DNA of 64,000 bases from Bedellia somnulentella (Eukaryota > Arthropoda > Insecta > Lepidoptera > Bedelliidae): contig OY755188.1 in the NCBI GenBank assembly GCA_963576735.1, positions 992,001 to 1,056,000 of the forward strand, written 5' to 3'. Shown one piece after another: positions 10,967 through 21,589 of the stretch. The position numbers and the translations under genes are program-made. The notes under the pieces are model-generated. The model saw only the letters and a list, made by a program, of their open reading frames with translations. It was not told where the DNA came from and searched no databases. Each line of letters opens with the position of its first letter. Position 1 is the stretch's first letter.

Positions 10967-11008
10967 ATTTTTCTTTCCTTTAATAACATCTTTTATTCAT
11001 TAAAATCT

Positions 11009-11637
11009 GTCGAGTAGTTTTTGTTTCCATAAGGAACATACAAACCGACAGACAGACAAAATTTACTGATTGCATTTTTGGCATCAGTATCGATCACTTG
11101 TCACCCCCTAATAGTTATTTTGCAAATATATTTCATGTAAAAAATTGACCTTTCTACAGATTTATAACTAGATTGGCATGGGACCGTCGGATGCCAATAA
11201 AAGGAGCGAAGCGAGCAATTGCCTGATTCTCAGATCTTACTTATCGTTGAACAATTTATTCTACAAATATCTCAACACGCGTTCCTATGCAATTTGTTGT
11301 GGTTCTTTGAATATATTTGTTGGTTTACCTAAACGCGTGATTGATTCTACACAAAACTGCAAAGGAGTTTTTAATGGTGGTTATTCCTTCGTGGCACATC
11401 CGTTTTTTATCAAAATTGACATAAACCATTTAGATATAGTCCTTGACCAACGTGCAAAATTTCAGGTTTCTGAGTTGAGCCGTTTAGGAGGAGTACGATC
11501 ACAACGAAATGCAAAAGTCGGGGGTAAATGGAGCTTCGCTCCAATAAGTATAGATTAGCTTTGCCGTACAATATAAATGAAAGAATAAATTATGGTTCAT
11601 TCTGTATTCAGGTTTCATATCCACATCGATTAATTTA
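11009..11637. other. Non-coding interval downstream of A2
   Basis: Continuation of the old repeat interrupted at 10535, then unassigned AT-rich sequence. A 126-codon open frame at 11178-11558 has no recognisable domain and I do not call it a gene. Confidence 0.5.
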
Positions 11638-13454
11638 TTAGCATCCGCAAGTTGGTGCGTACACAGGTGCGTATACTGGAGTGTTGCATCCGCAGATGGA
11701 AGGAGTGTTTCCAGCAATGGTGACCAATCCTCCGGCAGCAATGTTACCGTTGAACTGCACGCCACCGCAGACTGGCAGAGACCCGTCGATGTAGGCTGGT
11801 CCGGCGACTGGGAACTCACCAACAGCGGCAAACTCGCCGATACCGACGCCGCCGTAGCCGGAGTTAGCGTAGCCAACATTTCCGTAGCCAGCGTTGCCGT
11901 AGCCAATGTTGTTGAAGCCAATGTTGCCGTAGCCAATGTTGTTTAAACCGATGTTGCTGTAGCCAATGTTGCCGTAGTTCAAACCATTATTGCATCCGCA
12001 AGAGAATACAGCCTGTTAAAAAAAAGGACATTCAGATTATAACCCTAAAGAAGCAAAGCCGTCTTTAACCTATTGGAGGCCCTGGGCATATGAGAATAAT
12101 GGGGCCCCTATGACTTTGACACAACATAATTTTGTTATAACAAACAAAAAAAGTAGATACGCAAGTTTCCAGATTCATTTTTCGTATCGGTATCCGGTCA
12201 CGATCTTACGAGTAAATCTTAGCGATGTCTGTTGTCGAACTAGAACTTCAGCCCGTTAACAATTAATAATTGGAAAAAAATACTTTAACATATATATTTT
12301 TTGTATATCACAGCTATTAGGCTAGTAGAATCGTTTTTAGGGTTCCGTACCTAAAGGTAAAACGGGACCCTATTACTAAGCCTCCACTGTCTGTCTCCAT
12401 GCTGTATCTCATAAACCAACTAAACCGTGATAGCTAGAAAGCTGAAATTTTCACACATGATGTATTTTCTTTGCCGCAACAACAAATACTAAAATATTAA
12501 GGGGGTCTCCATACTATAAACGTGTTTTTTAGTATTTTTTGCTCAATACAAAATCACTTATATATTACCTTTCAAAATAAATTTTTGCACGACAATAAAG
12601 TAAATATTAAAGGGGGGCTCCCATGATTTAAGCGCAAACGTGATTTTCTATATAGATGATAGAACGCAACCCTTAATTAGTCCGCGAGCCGACTCGCTCT
12701 TAAGCGTTTTTTTAGAAATTCACCGCTATCTATTGTTTGTAACCAACAGCGTTTATATTTTATTTTCATTTGTAAAAAAATAGTAATTTTTATATTTTGT
12801 TGATTAAATATCTCGAGAACAACGTATAAGAAATCGACACATGATAGACATAACTTTTAGAGAATTTTACGTACTTAGTGTTCCATTAAATTGTATTTTT
12901 ATTTATTTTAATTTATTTAGGTGTAAAAGCTGTAAGCAAATTGGTATTGTCGTCAGTAATTTAGGTTCGATGTGTACGAATCGAAAAAGTTCTTTGGCAA
13001 TAAATGTCGGTTATCGTTTCGTGATCTGGCAGAGACGAGGGGGCCCCTATCGATCACGGGGCCCTGGGCACTTGCCCAGAGTGCCCAGTGGGAAAGAGGG
13101 GCTTGTAAAGAAGCTAATCGCCATTGAACCAAATCATGATGCTTTGATATATTTTATGTACACTGTTACACATTTTAGCTGTACTCAATGTTATTCCTCA
13201 CAAAAAATGTTACATGTATGATAGTACTAAATGTTTTTATTTTATCATTATATTCCTCTAATACTCATGAGCAGTTAACTTCTATCAAATGGAGTATCCT
13301 TGTAGCATGGTATGCTTAACTAATTAAATAAATGAAAACGCTTATGTTAAATTTGATACAACCAATATTAATTTTTATTTGAGCGCAAAAGTTATATTAT
13401 AAAATCACTTACCTGGATAAGAGCGCAGAAAAACAGGAATGCGAATTTTGCCAT
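11638..13454 (-). CDS. Chorion class A protein (A2), two exons
   Basis: Eggshell structural protein. Exon 1 is 13413-13454 (MAKFAFLFFCALIQ, 14 codons, three fewer than A1 and A3); exon 2 is 11638-12012 (acceptor TTTTAACAG). Total 138 residues. After AVFSCGC comes a left arm made of GYGN(I/V/A) pentapeptide repeats, then the class A core (VGIGEFAAVGEFPVAGPAYI, PVCGGVQFNGN, AGGLVTIAG), ending in a short arm with repeated VYAP and a terminal TCGC. The stop codon overlaps TAATAAA, which supplies the polyadenylation signal. It is divergent from B2 with 315 bp between start codons, so the two are probably co-expressed. Confidence 0.95.
12013..13412 (-). other. Intron of A2
   Basis: 1.4-kb intron, much longer than typical chorion introns because of repeats. 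About 12335-12720 resembles a common lepidopteran repeat starting GGGTTCCGTACCT. Similar GGGGCCCCTAT and CCCTGGGCA blocks occur near 12075 and 13035-13090 and may be the ends of one inserted element. A 126-codon open frame at 12841-13221 lies inside this repeat material. Confidence 0.6.
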
Positions 13455-13769
13455 TTTAATGTTTATATTCGAATAGTGAATCGAGAATGACTTGGTCTTT
13501 GCAGAAGCAACTATATATACAGCAAATTGGTTTAATTATCAAAGATAAGAAAATATAGACCAAAACGTGCTTTTCTCATTTTTCTCTACGACAGTTTATC
13601 TCGCAGGCTGTGCTAATTAAACAATTCATACATAACAACTTTAACATTGCTCAACTTGAACTCACAAAGATTTATCTCATTTTGTAACGCTTTCTGAATT
13701 CGTATATAATAACATGTTGATTTTTGTGTAACCATTCTCAATAGTAACGCATCGAGATCAACATTAAAA
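13455..13769. promoter_or_regulatory. Bidirectional chorion promoter, pair 2
   Basis: 315 bp between the A2 and B2 start codons. TATA-like TATATATA near 13512-13518 serves A2, and TATATAA at 13703-13709 serves B2, exactly 67 bp before its ATG as in B1. Sites of the GATAAG/TTATCT type lie near 13548, 13605 and 13670. The ACGTGC element is at 13565-13570, the same distance (about 45-50 bp) from the A-side TATA as in pair 1. Confidence 0.7.
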
Positions 13770-15072
13770 ATGGCTTTCAAAGTAGCGTTTGCATTCGTCG
13801 CATCAATTCTGCTGGCTCAGGTAGATGATAACAGATTTTATACAGTTCGTTTTTCGGATAATGTTGTAAAGTAAATGAAAAACTGATATGATTCTATCTC
13901 AACTTTCTATGTCGTCAAAGACTTTTTAATGCACTAGGCTTTCATGGTAGATTGTGCCCAAAACACTCTTTTTAGAAGTTGGGGCTCTTATCGTCGATGG
14001 AAGACATATCTATATCTACAGGGTACCTCACAGCTATGGGAAATATAGGGGAAGTATTAATTAATAAATGTTGCTTCATTCTATTTTGAAAGTTAAATAT
14101 CCGCTTGTTTGAACCAAAAATTCAACACACTATTGTAAATAATTAGCAAGGGGGTACACAATAATAGAACACGTTAATCTAATGTATTATTTTTCCTGAA
14201 AAACTTACTCGTACCATCAGAAATAGAAGGAAGTCACTAATTTTATCAAGAGGAGGTCTTATCTTTAATTTGAAAACAATATAATTCATATGTCTTCGAA
14301 CCTTAATCAAAACTAATTTCTGTCTCGCTCACACGAAACGCAGATTCAGATAGTGATAATGGTAGTATTTGACGATTCGAACGATTCCTCTGTAGTGGTC
14401 GTTGAATTCATCGACTACATTATATCACATAACGAATACTAACGCCGTTATTTCCCATTGGGGTAGGCAGAGACTATCGAATGCCACTTCGTACGATCCT
14501 GGCAAACCTCACCGAAAAATTTCCTGATTCACTTAATTTTGGATTTAATGTCTGAATGTCGAAATGAATGTTATTTAAAGTAAATATATTTTAATTTATT
14601 TCAGACCGCTCAATGTTGCCCTTGTGGGGTCTCTTCCTACAACAGCGGTTTGTCTTACGGTTTCGGCTACGGCAATGCTGCTAACGCAGGTGTGTTAAAT
14701 GGACTCAATGCTGTCAGTTTAGGTTACAACGGTTATGATGCTTTGGAACTAATCAGTGGATCTCCTATCACCCCTAACGGAATCAGCGTGTTGGCTGAGA
14801 ACCTTGAGTTGGCCGGACCCGTAGCAGTGAGCGGTTCTATGCCTTTCGCTGGAGCAGTTGGTATCTGTGGTACCGTACCAACCTGCGGTTCTGCTGGAGT
14901 GTCGTACAGCACAGCTCCAGGAGCAGGTCTCACCAGCAGCGGCTGCGGAGCTGGACTCGCCGGAACCGGATACGCTGGGGCTGCACTCGCTAGCAACGCC
15001 TATGCTTTTGGTAACAACGGCTACGGACTTGGAAACAACCTGTATGGAGCTCGCTCAAGCTGTGGATGCTAA
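13770..15072 (+). CDS. Chorion class B protein (B2), two exons
   Basis: Eggshell structural protein, 172 residues. Exon 1 is 13770-13820 (MAFKVAFAFVASILLAQ); exon 2 is 14605-15072 after the acceptor TTATTTCAG. The mature part opens TAQCCPCG, has a short Gly/Tyr/Asn arm, the class B core (LISGSPITPNGISVLAENLE, GSMPFAGAVGICGTVP) and a right arm ending ARSSCGC. It is the closest relative of B1; the core and following arm are almost identical, which suggests recent duplication or conversion. AATAAA at 15100-15105. Confidence 0.95.
14437..14508 (-). mobile_element. LINE 3'-end fragment in the B2 intron
   Basis: Short minus-strand piece (ACGCCGTTATTTCCCATTGG ... CGTACGATCCTGGCAAACC) of the LINE 3' end within intron 13821-14604. 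The rest of the intron is AT-rich and featureless. Confidence 0.65.
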
Positions 15073-15155
15073 AAAATCTTTATTCTATTAACAAATAACA
15101 ATAAAGTTCTGGCAATCTAATAAATGATTTATTTTATTTCATACTTACAACTAAA

Positions 15156-15240
15156 TTTGGTAAAAACGCGTATGGTCTTGGTTACAACGCTAATAGTCTG
15201 GTTAATATACGGATCTGGTTCTAGATGCGAATGCTACTAA
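15156..15240 (+). pseudogene. Relic 3' end of a chorion class B gene
   Basis: About 90 bp downstream of B2, the text reads as a decayed class B right arm: KNAYGLGYNANSLVN, then after a frame shift GSRCECY and TAA, matching the usual ...ARSGCGC ending. No core or left arm remains. It is probably what is left of a tandem duplicate of the B2 exon 2 end. Confidence 0.65.
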
Positions 15241-15605
15241 AATTATAGAAAAACCATAGAAAAATGAATTATATATAATTTTAGGGATCAATAGTTTATT
15301 TTGAAAAAAAAAGTCTCGACGAAACCACAACATTGAAGTCACCTTTTGCTCCTAATTTGCACTCTCACAGCATATTTACCTTCATTTTTCAAGAATTCAT
15401 ACCAGCCAATACCTCCTATCAATTTTTGCCTAGCAGATGCCTGTGCTTATCGAAAGTGACTGATCATTTTGTATCTAACATATATAGGTATAATGGATAA
15501 AGAGAATTATACAAAAAATACAAGATTACTAAACAATTAAAAGTCCTTACATTTTCGCAAGGATTCAAACACCCATCCCACCCGTTCTTCTACGTTTATT
15601 TTTAC

Positions 15606-15842
15606 ATACATAAACTCATGGCCATAAATTCCAAAAAGGGGTAGCTGATGTTTCACAGCCAGAAATTCCTCAGCCACATTTGGCAGTTGATAGGAGACAA
15701 GATGGTAGAAATAAAGTATCGTTGATGATGGGTTTCCAATTGCTTTGCCAACCCACTTAAAAAGCCCAAACCCTTAGTCGCCTCTTACGGCATCCGTGGG
15801 TAAAAAGGGGTAGTGACATTCTAAGCCAACAATATACGGCAT
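15606..15842 (-). mobile_element. SINE-A copy
   Basis: Diverged full-length copy: tail near ACATACATAAACTCATGG, then CTCAGCCACATTTGGCAG and GCCTCTTACGGCATCC, ending near TATACGGCA. Confidence 0.8.
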
Positions 15843-16112
15843 TTTTTTTTCAAGGTATACTTTACATGATTACTGTATTTCTCCAATCAGTTTAAACAGA
15901 AACTTATATTTCTAGTAGTAATCTGCCAATGACTTTCATGGAGCGTTATTTTTTACTGTTGCCTCTTGTATAACATTTAGCGTGGTGGTACATAGCCTAT
16001 GTTTTTTCTGAAGGTTTTAGCTATACATTTGTAAAATACAATTTGAAACTGGCACAAGGGTTTCATACAAAGCCTCCTCATAATATTGATATATTACTTT
16101 TGGGATAGTGTC

Positions 16113-16353
16113 TGTGTAGTGTCGGCTTAGAATAGCACTACCCCGTTTCTACCGATGGTTGTACGTAAAAGGCGACTAACGGTATAGGGGCTTTAAAGGG
16201 ATTTTTGGGCGACGCGGTTGGAGACCCATCACCAAGAACCTTTATTTCACCATCTAATCCTTACGTAACTTCCAAATGTGGCTGAGGAGTTTCCAACTCT
16301 AAAGCTCTGGCAAGCACTTTTTGGGATTTATGGCCCTGAGTATATGTATGTAT
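16113..16353 (+). mobile_element. SINE-A copy
   Basis: Head TGTGTAGTGTCGGCTTAGAA, box-B-like GGTTGGAGACCC and tail TGAGTATATGTATGTAT. Nearly full length. Confidence 0.88.
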
Positions 16354-16589
16354 CTAAAAAAAGTGCTACAGAACCAGAACTGCCTAGCTAGACGGTCAGA
16401 AATTGGGCCACATTTAAACAGCTTTATAAGTTTATATACTCAAATGCAATTACATAGTTCATCATTAATCTTAGGACAATGAACTCATACGTGACTTTAC
16501 CGAGAAACGTGTGATGTTATTCTCAACGCTCTCGGAGGTTTTTAGCATATTTGTTGTTACTATGCGTTAAAATTTCAGTACTTCTTAAC

Positions 16590-16930
16590 CTAATCTACAG
16601 TGTATTGTATTGGTAGCATGGGGTATGTAAGAGCGAGTTGAGACTCGTGAGAAGTAAGATGCTGACGTATTTTGTATAATAAATCTGTAAGTTTGAGACA
16701 GTTTTCTTTCCAGAATGACTTGTGTCGGAACTCCTGTAAATTATGATTGTCCATTTTGTCGGAAGCCAACCCATACTGTGTCGCCGGTACGTTGCCGCCA
16801 CTCCAGAACCTTCGAGTACCAACGGTCGTGCTTTCTGCGTGCAATTTCCATGCTCCATGCCTTGCCCATTCCCATTTAAGTTTCGCAATTCTCCAGGCTA
16901 ACCAAATTCGTCACTATCTAACGATTGGTA
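16590..16930 (-). mobile_element. LINE reverse-transcriptase 3' remnant
   Basis: On the minus strand, with frame shifts, the text matches the C-terminal tail common in insect LINE polyproteins: WRIAKLKWEWA..., then KVLEWRQRTGD, then VGFRQNGQS, which resembles the usual GRPPTRWTDD block. Degraded, no intact domain. Confidence 0.55.
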
Positions 16931-17176
16931 ACAGAATCATGCTGATTTTCATTAATTTTGTGACGAAAATAAATCCCACTGGATCATATAGGTAGTAGAC
17001 ACTAAATAATCTTACCAAAACACGATAAAATGATTTATCATCACATTTTGTGTGTTTTTTTCATTGTATATATACAGTTTGTTTTAAATGTAAAAAATTA
17101 CCTAGTTAAATCGTAGGCATTAATTAAAAATAATCAGTTTTCAAATATTTATTCTCTTAAAACTAAATCAACTACT

Positions 17177-19410
17177 CTAATAGCAACCACACGGGCTGTA
17201 AGAAATTTGACTAGGAGCAGGAACATAATTTGGAGCATACGCTTGTCCATAAAAGGGAGCATATCCTCCGTTGTTGCATCCGCAGATAGAAGGAGTGTTT
17301 CCAGCGATGCTAACTAATCCTCCAGCTGGGATGTTACCGTTGAACTGCACGCCGCCGCAGACTGGTAGGGACCCGTCGATGTAGGCTGGTCCGGCCACCG
17401 GCAGCTCTCCGACCGCGGCGAACTCGCCGATACCGACGCCGCCGTAGCCGGTGTTGGCGTAGCCGATGTTGCTGCCGCAGCCAATGTTACCGATGCCAAC
17501 ATTCCCACAGCCAACATTGCCATAGCCAATATTACCGTAACCAGCATTGGTGTATTCCAGATTAGATCCACCATATCCAGTCACTAGTGAACCGCAGCTA
17601 CTGCAGCTACTACAGCCACCAGTTGGTATTTGGTTGTAAGGTAGACATGATAAACCGAATACATTCTGCAAACAATAAAAACGAATGATTTCATTTTGAA
17701 AAGATTATTGTCATAGTAGTCACAATGTTATCATAATATAATTCATCTCTTGAATGCAATACTAAAATTAAAATATACATAGACGTAATGAAAAAAACTT
17801 TCGGTAATTATTAAAAGACTTCCTTTACTTAGTGGCATGCACTCACACCCACAAATCCTGCAAAGAACATGTCCCAACTACCTCCCATGGGTACAGAATG
17901 TACTCAGGAAAGTTACTTCAAGTTTAGGCTGAGTAATGCTGTTTTAATATTCAGAGACTTTCTTTGCGGAACTTAGAACAACATGTTTTGCTGCAGTTTA
18001 TAAATATTTAAGATAAAAGTTTTGTGGAAGATTTTCTTCACTAAAAAGTATTTTATTTCTTTTACAAATCTTAGGAAAGGTGAAGCATAAAAATTGACCT
18101 TTTTTCAGCATGGTACTTAAATACACCTCAATTATGAATACCATTGGAATAATCTATCATTAAATTCATTAACACATGCTTCAGGTACTTAAATCAGTGA
18201 CGATTTTTATGTAATAATGTAAGTACAGGCTATTTCATCCCAATATAGTATTTTTCACAATATGCCGGCACGTACATTCCACAAAAACATATACTCATTT
18301 ATTTTACCAAACTGTATTTTTGTATATTAAATTTTAAAGTTAATTTTATTTACCTAGTATCATATTTTTATCTTCAATGATTGATATTTTTCAGGTCTGT
18401 TTTTTTATAAGTTAAGTTTTTTTAAGGTCTTTTAAGTTTTATTCGCAATATTACTATATTATTTTTAAAATGAGACAGAACATAAAATAGATAGTTATTT
18501 ATGTTTTTATGGAAAATAATATATAATTGCACGACTTTTAAGGTTGCAAAATTTTGGTAAGTTATTGAATTTTGAGAATCTGAACAAATTTATATTTTAA
18601 CATAAGATTTAGCCATCCACGCACATAAAATACAAACCCTATTTCTGAGATAACGAGTGTAATCTAATAAGGTTAACGAAAAAAAAACCTTGAGTTTAAG
18701 AACTATAATTCTAATGGAGCAGCCAAAACTACAAAATAAATAAGTAAAATATAGAACCGTAAACGCATTGTCCTAAATACAGATTGTCAAAAGTAAATAC
18801 ATCTTTCATGGGGTTATGCGTAAAAATGTATAATGAAATACCTGAGGACATTTTAAATTTATCAGAAACAAAATTCAAAGCAGTAGTTAAAAGAAATCTT
18901 AGTTCGAAAGCCTATTACAAGTTAATGATTACATTAATGATGAAGTGGCTTGGTGTCATCAGGGCTTTGTGCAGGATGTTTTCGGGCTAACACCAAAATT
19001 GTAATGGACGTAAAAAAAGATGTATGACGAGTTTCTTAGGGTCCTTCTCTCAACAAAACACCTTCCGAATCCGAAGTAAACTTAGCATTAAGTTGGAATT
19101 TGACTTTCAAAAAACAAAGATTTATCTTTTTACTTTGAAATAAATGATTATTTTTATTTTATTCGTTTTCAACTTTCCAAAAGTGGCTGAGTATTTGTTT
19201 ATTCTGAACTCTCGCTATTTTTGGGATTATTACTGTACATACGAGAGTCAATTCTACAAGACACGCCAAAAATACTAAACTTAACTTCGGGTTGTTTTAC
19301 TTTGAACTACACAGTAATAAATGGAGTTGGCTCTTAAGTAAACAAAATTATTAAATTACCTGGACTAAAAGTGCTTGTGCGCAAAGAATCAAAACTGCGA
19401 ATTTGGTCAT
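17177..19410 (-). CDS. Chorion class A protein (A3), two exons
   Basis: Eggshell structural protein, 179 residues. Exon 1 is 19360-19410 (MTKFAVLILCAQALLVQ); exon 2 is 17177-17665 after the acceptor TTTGCAG. The mature part opens NVFGLSCLP, then a small Cys cluster (CSSCSSCGS), GYGN-type repeats in which some Tyr are replaced by Cys (GCGN), then the class A core (VGIGEFAAVGELPVAGPAYI, PVCGGVQFNGNIPAGG) and a right arm with YAPNYVPAPSQISYSPCGCY. Polyadenylation signal AATAAA on the minus strand at 17148-17153. Partner of B3. Confidence 0.95.
18784..18990 (+). mobile_element. LINE C-terminal fragment
   Basis: Short frame MGLCVKMYNEIPEDI...FKAVVKRNLSSKAYY, a pattern typical of the C-terminal end of non-LTR retrotransposon polyproteins (P..YN.LP..I ... 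FK..LK..L..KAYY). 5' truncated, within the A3 intron. Confidence 0.55.
19168..19241 (+). mobile_element. Partial SINE-A copy
   Basis: Only the ACTTTCCAAAAGTGGCTGAG to GGGATTATTACTGT part remains. Confidence 0.5.
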
Positions 19411-19727
19411 TTTCAAACGATGTGTTTAACTGATAATGTTAGAATGATTTTATTGAAACAAAAATACTACTTATAATTTAATATTGTTTCAACATTGATT
19501 AATTGGTAAATATATGTTGTACTACTTTACGTGCAGCGATAGTAATCGAGCAGTGAAATAATTCGTGCTTTGTAATAATAATATGTAATATGTTTTAATG
19601 TATCAACGATTGTAACAATGAGGTAATTTTTTCTTCATACCAATTGTGATTTTGCTATAAAACAAGAGATTTTTCACTTAATTATCATTCTAATACGAAT
19701 AATCACATTAACTACACAATAAACAAA
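19411..19727. promoter_or_regulatory. Bidirectional chorion promoter, pair 3
   Basis: 317 bp between the A3 and B3 start codons. The minus-strand TATAA at 19471-19475 serves A3. TATAAAA at 19656-19662 serves B3, 72 bp before its ATG. The ACGTGC element at 19529-19534 lies about 54 bp from the A-side TATA. A GATA motif lies immediately beside it. Confidence 0.68.
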
Positions 19728-20587
19728 ATGGCCTTTTTATTCTCATCTCTTCTTGCTTCAGTTCTACTGATCCAGGTAATATTATTGGTTTGACTTAAAG
19801 TATTTGAAAGGTTAGAAATCCGAAGATGTTATTAACAAAAATTTTAAAAAGTAGCCATTATAATAATTTGTTATTTGTAATAATAAACCCAAAAAGATAT
19901 AATCTTCTTAACTCCATTCCCTTAGGTTTCCCTTCTTATATCCTAAAGAGGTTCCCAGGCATTTGCTACAAGTTTCAATATTTTGTCACAAAATTCTTTC
20001 AAAATATAACCTAAATTTCAGAAAAAAAATCTGTACATGATGAAATGAACCATCTAATTTGTTTTTTTCAGAGCGCTTTCGGTCAATGCCTAAATCTTGC
20101 TACCCCTGCTCTATCATCTCCCTTCTCACTTGGACTTGGATCATCTTGCAATGGTGCCAACATCGCTTCATCGAACATAGGAAATGCCAACTTCGCAAAC
20201 GCTGCTTCTTTAGGATACAATGGATTTGGTTCTTTGGAAGTTGCCAGTGGATCTCCTATCACTCCTAATGGAATCAACATTATCGCCGAAAACCTTGAAT
20301 TAGGAGGACCCGTTGCAGTTACTGGATCCTTGCCCTTCGCTGGAGCAGTTGGTGTGACTGGTAATGTGCCTTCTGGTGGTGCTGCTGGAGTGTCGTACAG
20401 CACAGCTCCAGGAGCAGGTCTCACCAGCAGCGGCTGCGGAGCTGGACTCGCCGGAACCGGATACGCTGGGGCTGGACTCGCTAACAACGCATATGGTGTT
20501 GGTATCAACGGGTTCGGACTTGGTAACAATGGCTTTGGACTTGGAAATAACCTCATTGGAGCACGCTCTGGATGCGGCTGCGTGTAA
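19728..20587 (+). CDS. Chorion class B protein (B3), two exons
   Basis: Eggshell structural protein, 187 residues. Exon 1 is 19728-19775 (MAFLFSSLLASVLLIQ); exon 2 is 20072-20587 after a TTTTTTTCAG acceptor. The mature part opens SAFGQCLNLATPALSSP, then a Ser/Asn/Ala-rich arm, the class B core (ASGSPITPNGINIIAENLEL, GSLPFAGAVGVTGNVP), and a right arm with tandem GFGLGNN repeats, ending GARSGCGCV. It is more diverged from B1 and B2 than they are from each other, except for an 86-bp identical tract at 20384-20469. The intron is short (296 bp) and clean. AATAAA at 20612-20617. Confidence 0.95.
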
Positions 20588-20698
20588 ATGATAGGAGAAG
20601 ACTGATATTTTAATAAATGTTGAAATAGTCCATAAAACAGTTATTTATTTCCTGCCATTTCTGAAAATTATGATTTACTCCTCCTTTTTAATTTGTTA

Positions 20699-21068
20699 GC
20701 GTGACGACGTGATAGCTCAATGGGTTGAACACTCGGTTATCGTGCAAACGACTAGTGTTCAAATCCCGGGTCGGGCCTTCACGAATTTGTCTTTTTTAAA
20801 GACATATGTGTGGTTAATTTATCATGGTTGTTAACGGTGAGGGAAAACATCGTGAGGAAACCCACATGACTGAGTTGTACTCAGTCATGTGACAGTGTAT
20901 TCGTACAAAACGGCGATAGGCCTGCCCCCTATCACGTGAGTACACTGTCCATGCAAAACGTGGGTACTCTGAACACCAGGTGACAAAGTCACGTGATGTT
21001 GAGAAGTATTAGTGCCTCTGCCAACCCCTTCGGGGATATTCGGCGTGAACGTTTATGTTTATGTTATG
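20699..21068 (+). mobile_element. SINE-B, full length, with 14-bp target duplication
   Basis: tRNA-derived SINE. The head GTGATAGCTCAATGGGTTGA carries an A box, and GTGTTCAAATCCC is a B box about 40 bp on. The body holds a hairpin (ACATGACTGAGT ... ACTCAGTCATGT). The 3' part is CCAACCCCTTCGGGGATATT, then GGCGTGAACG and a TTATGT tail. TTTTTAATTTGTTA is duplicated at 20685-20698 and 21069-21082. Confidence 0.9.
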
Positions 21069-21175
21069 TTTTTAATTTGTTAATACAATCAGGACAAATG
21101 ACGTGGAGGACTTGGAAGATGATGAACGAGCTACTAGTTGTATTGTTATTGATAACATATTTTCTTTAACCAATT

Positions 21176-21455
21176 GCTGTGCAGTGTCGACTTAGAATAG
21201 CCATACCCTATTTCTTACCAAGGCGTGGGGATTATTCAAGGCGACTAAAGGGATTGGGGCTTTTTAAGTGGTTGTTGGGTGATCTTTTCCCCATTTTAAC
21301 TTTGAAAGAGGTTAATGAATTGCTAACTTTAAATCTCGCTATTAATTTTAAGAGTTATGGCCGTGAGTCAAATGTATACAAATTTTACTGATTTTGCCTC
21401 TTACGACACCCGTGGGTAGAAAGGGGTAGCGACATTCTAAGCCGGCACTACACGG
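21176..21455 (+). mobile_element. SINE-A copy joined to an inverted SINE-A head
   Basis: 21176-21380 reads as a diverged plus-strand SINE-A. 21390-21455 is the head of a second copy in minus orientation (GCCTCTTACGACACCCGTGG to CACTACACGGCA). Together they could form a partial fold-back. Confidence 0.75.
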
Positions 21456-21589
21456 CAATACACTACATTTATAATCCGGGAATAATCCAACACCTCTAAA
21501 TTGTGAGCCTAAACCTCAGCTAAACCACAAAGCGTTATCAGATTATTTTAATATTTGGCAGTATTATTGCTAAGTTTTGAAATGATTAG

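Larger units (their letters stand above)
10535..10995. mobile_element. Composite tRNA-like insertion with a 13-bp target duplication
   Basis: A 461-bp insertion bounded by the direct repeat TTCATTAAAATCT (10522-10534 and 10996-11008). Inside is a minus-strand tRNA-like unit (10612-10690) and a plus-strand 3' half of the same tRNA-like unit (10912-10966). The flanking arms (about 10586-10628 and 10951-10994) are inverted copies of each other. A second direct repeat of about 60 bp (from 10535 and from 10851) begins AATTTAATGTTTTT. The orientation of the parts suggests two copies that joined or one that folded back during insertion. Confidence 0.75.
15241..17176. other. Intergenic region between pairs 2 and 3
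   Basis: Contains two SINE-A copies (15606-15842 minus, 16113-16353 plus) and a LINE remnant (about 16590-16930, minus). The remainder is AT-rich. No gene supported. Confidence 0.6.
17666..19359 (-). other. Intron of A3
   Basis: 1.7-kb intron, AT-rich. It contains a plus-strand LINE 3' fragment (18784-18990) and a partial SINE-A (about 19168-19241, plus). Nothing else recognised. Confidence 0.6.

Noticed and set aside
11178..11558. 126-codon open frame
   Set aside because: No domain, lies in repeat-like sequence downstream of A2, no promoter or splice context.
12841..13221. 126-codon open frame in the A2 intron
   Set aside because: Lies in intronic repeat sequence with GGGGCCC blocks; no recognisable protein.
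20083..20556. 157-codon antisense frame across B3 exon 2, and similar ones at 7565-7915, 14733-14996 and 17314-17574
   Set aside because: Mirror frames of Gly-rich chorion exons; GGN codons read as Pro/Ala-rich peptides on the other strand, with no homology of their own.
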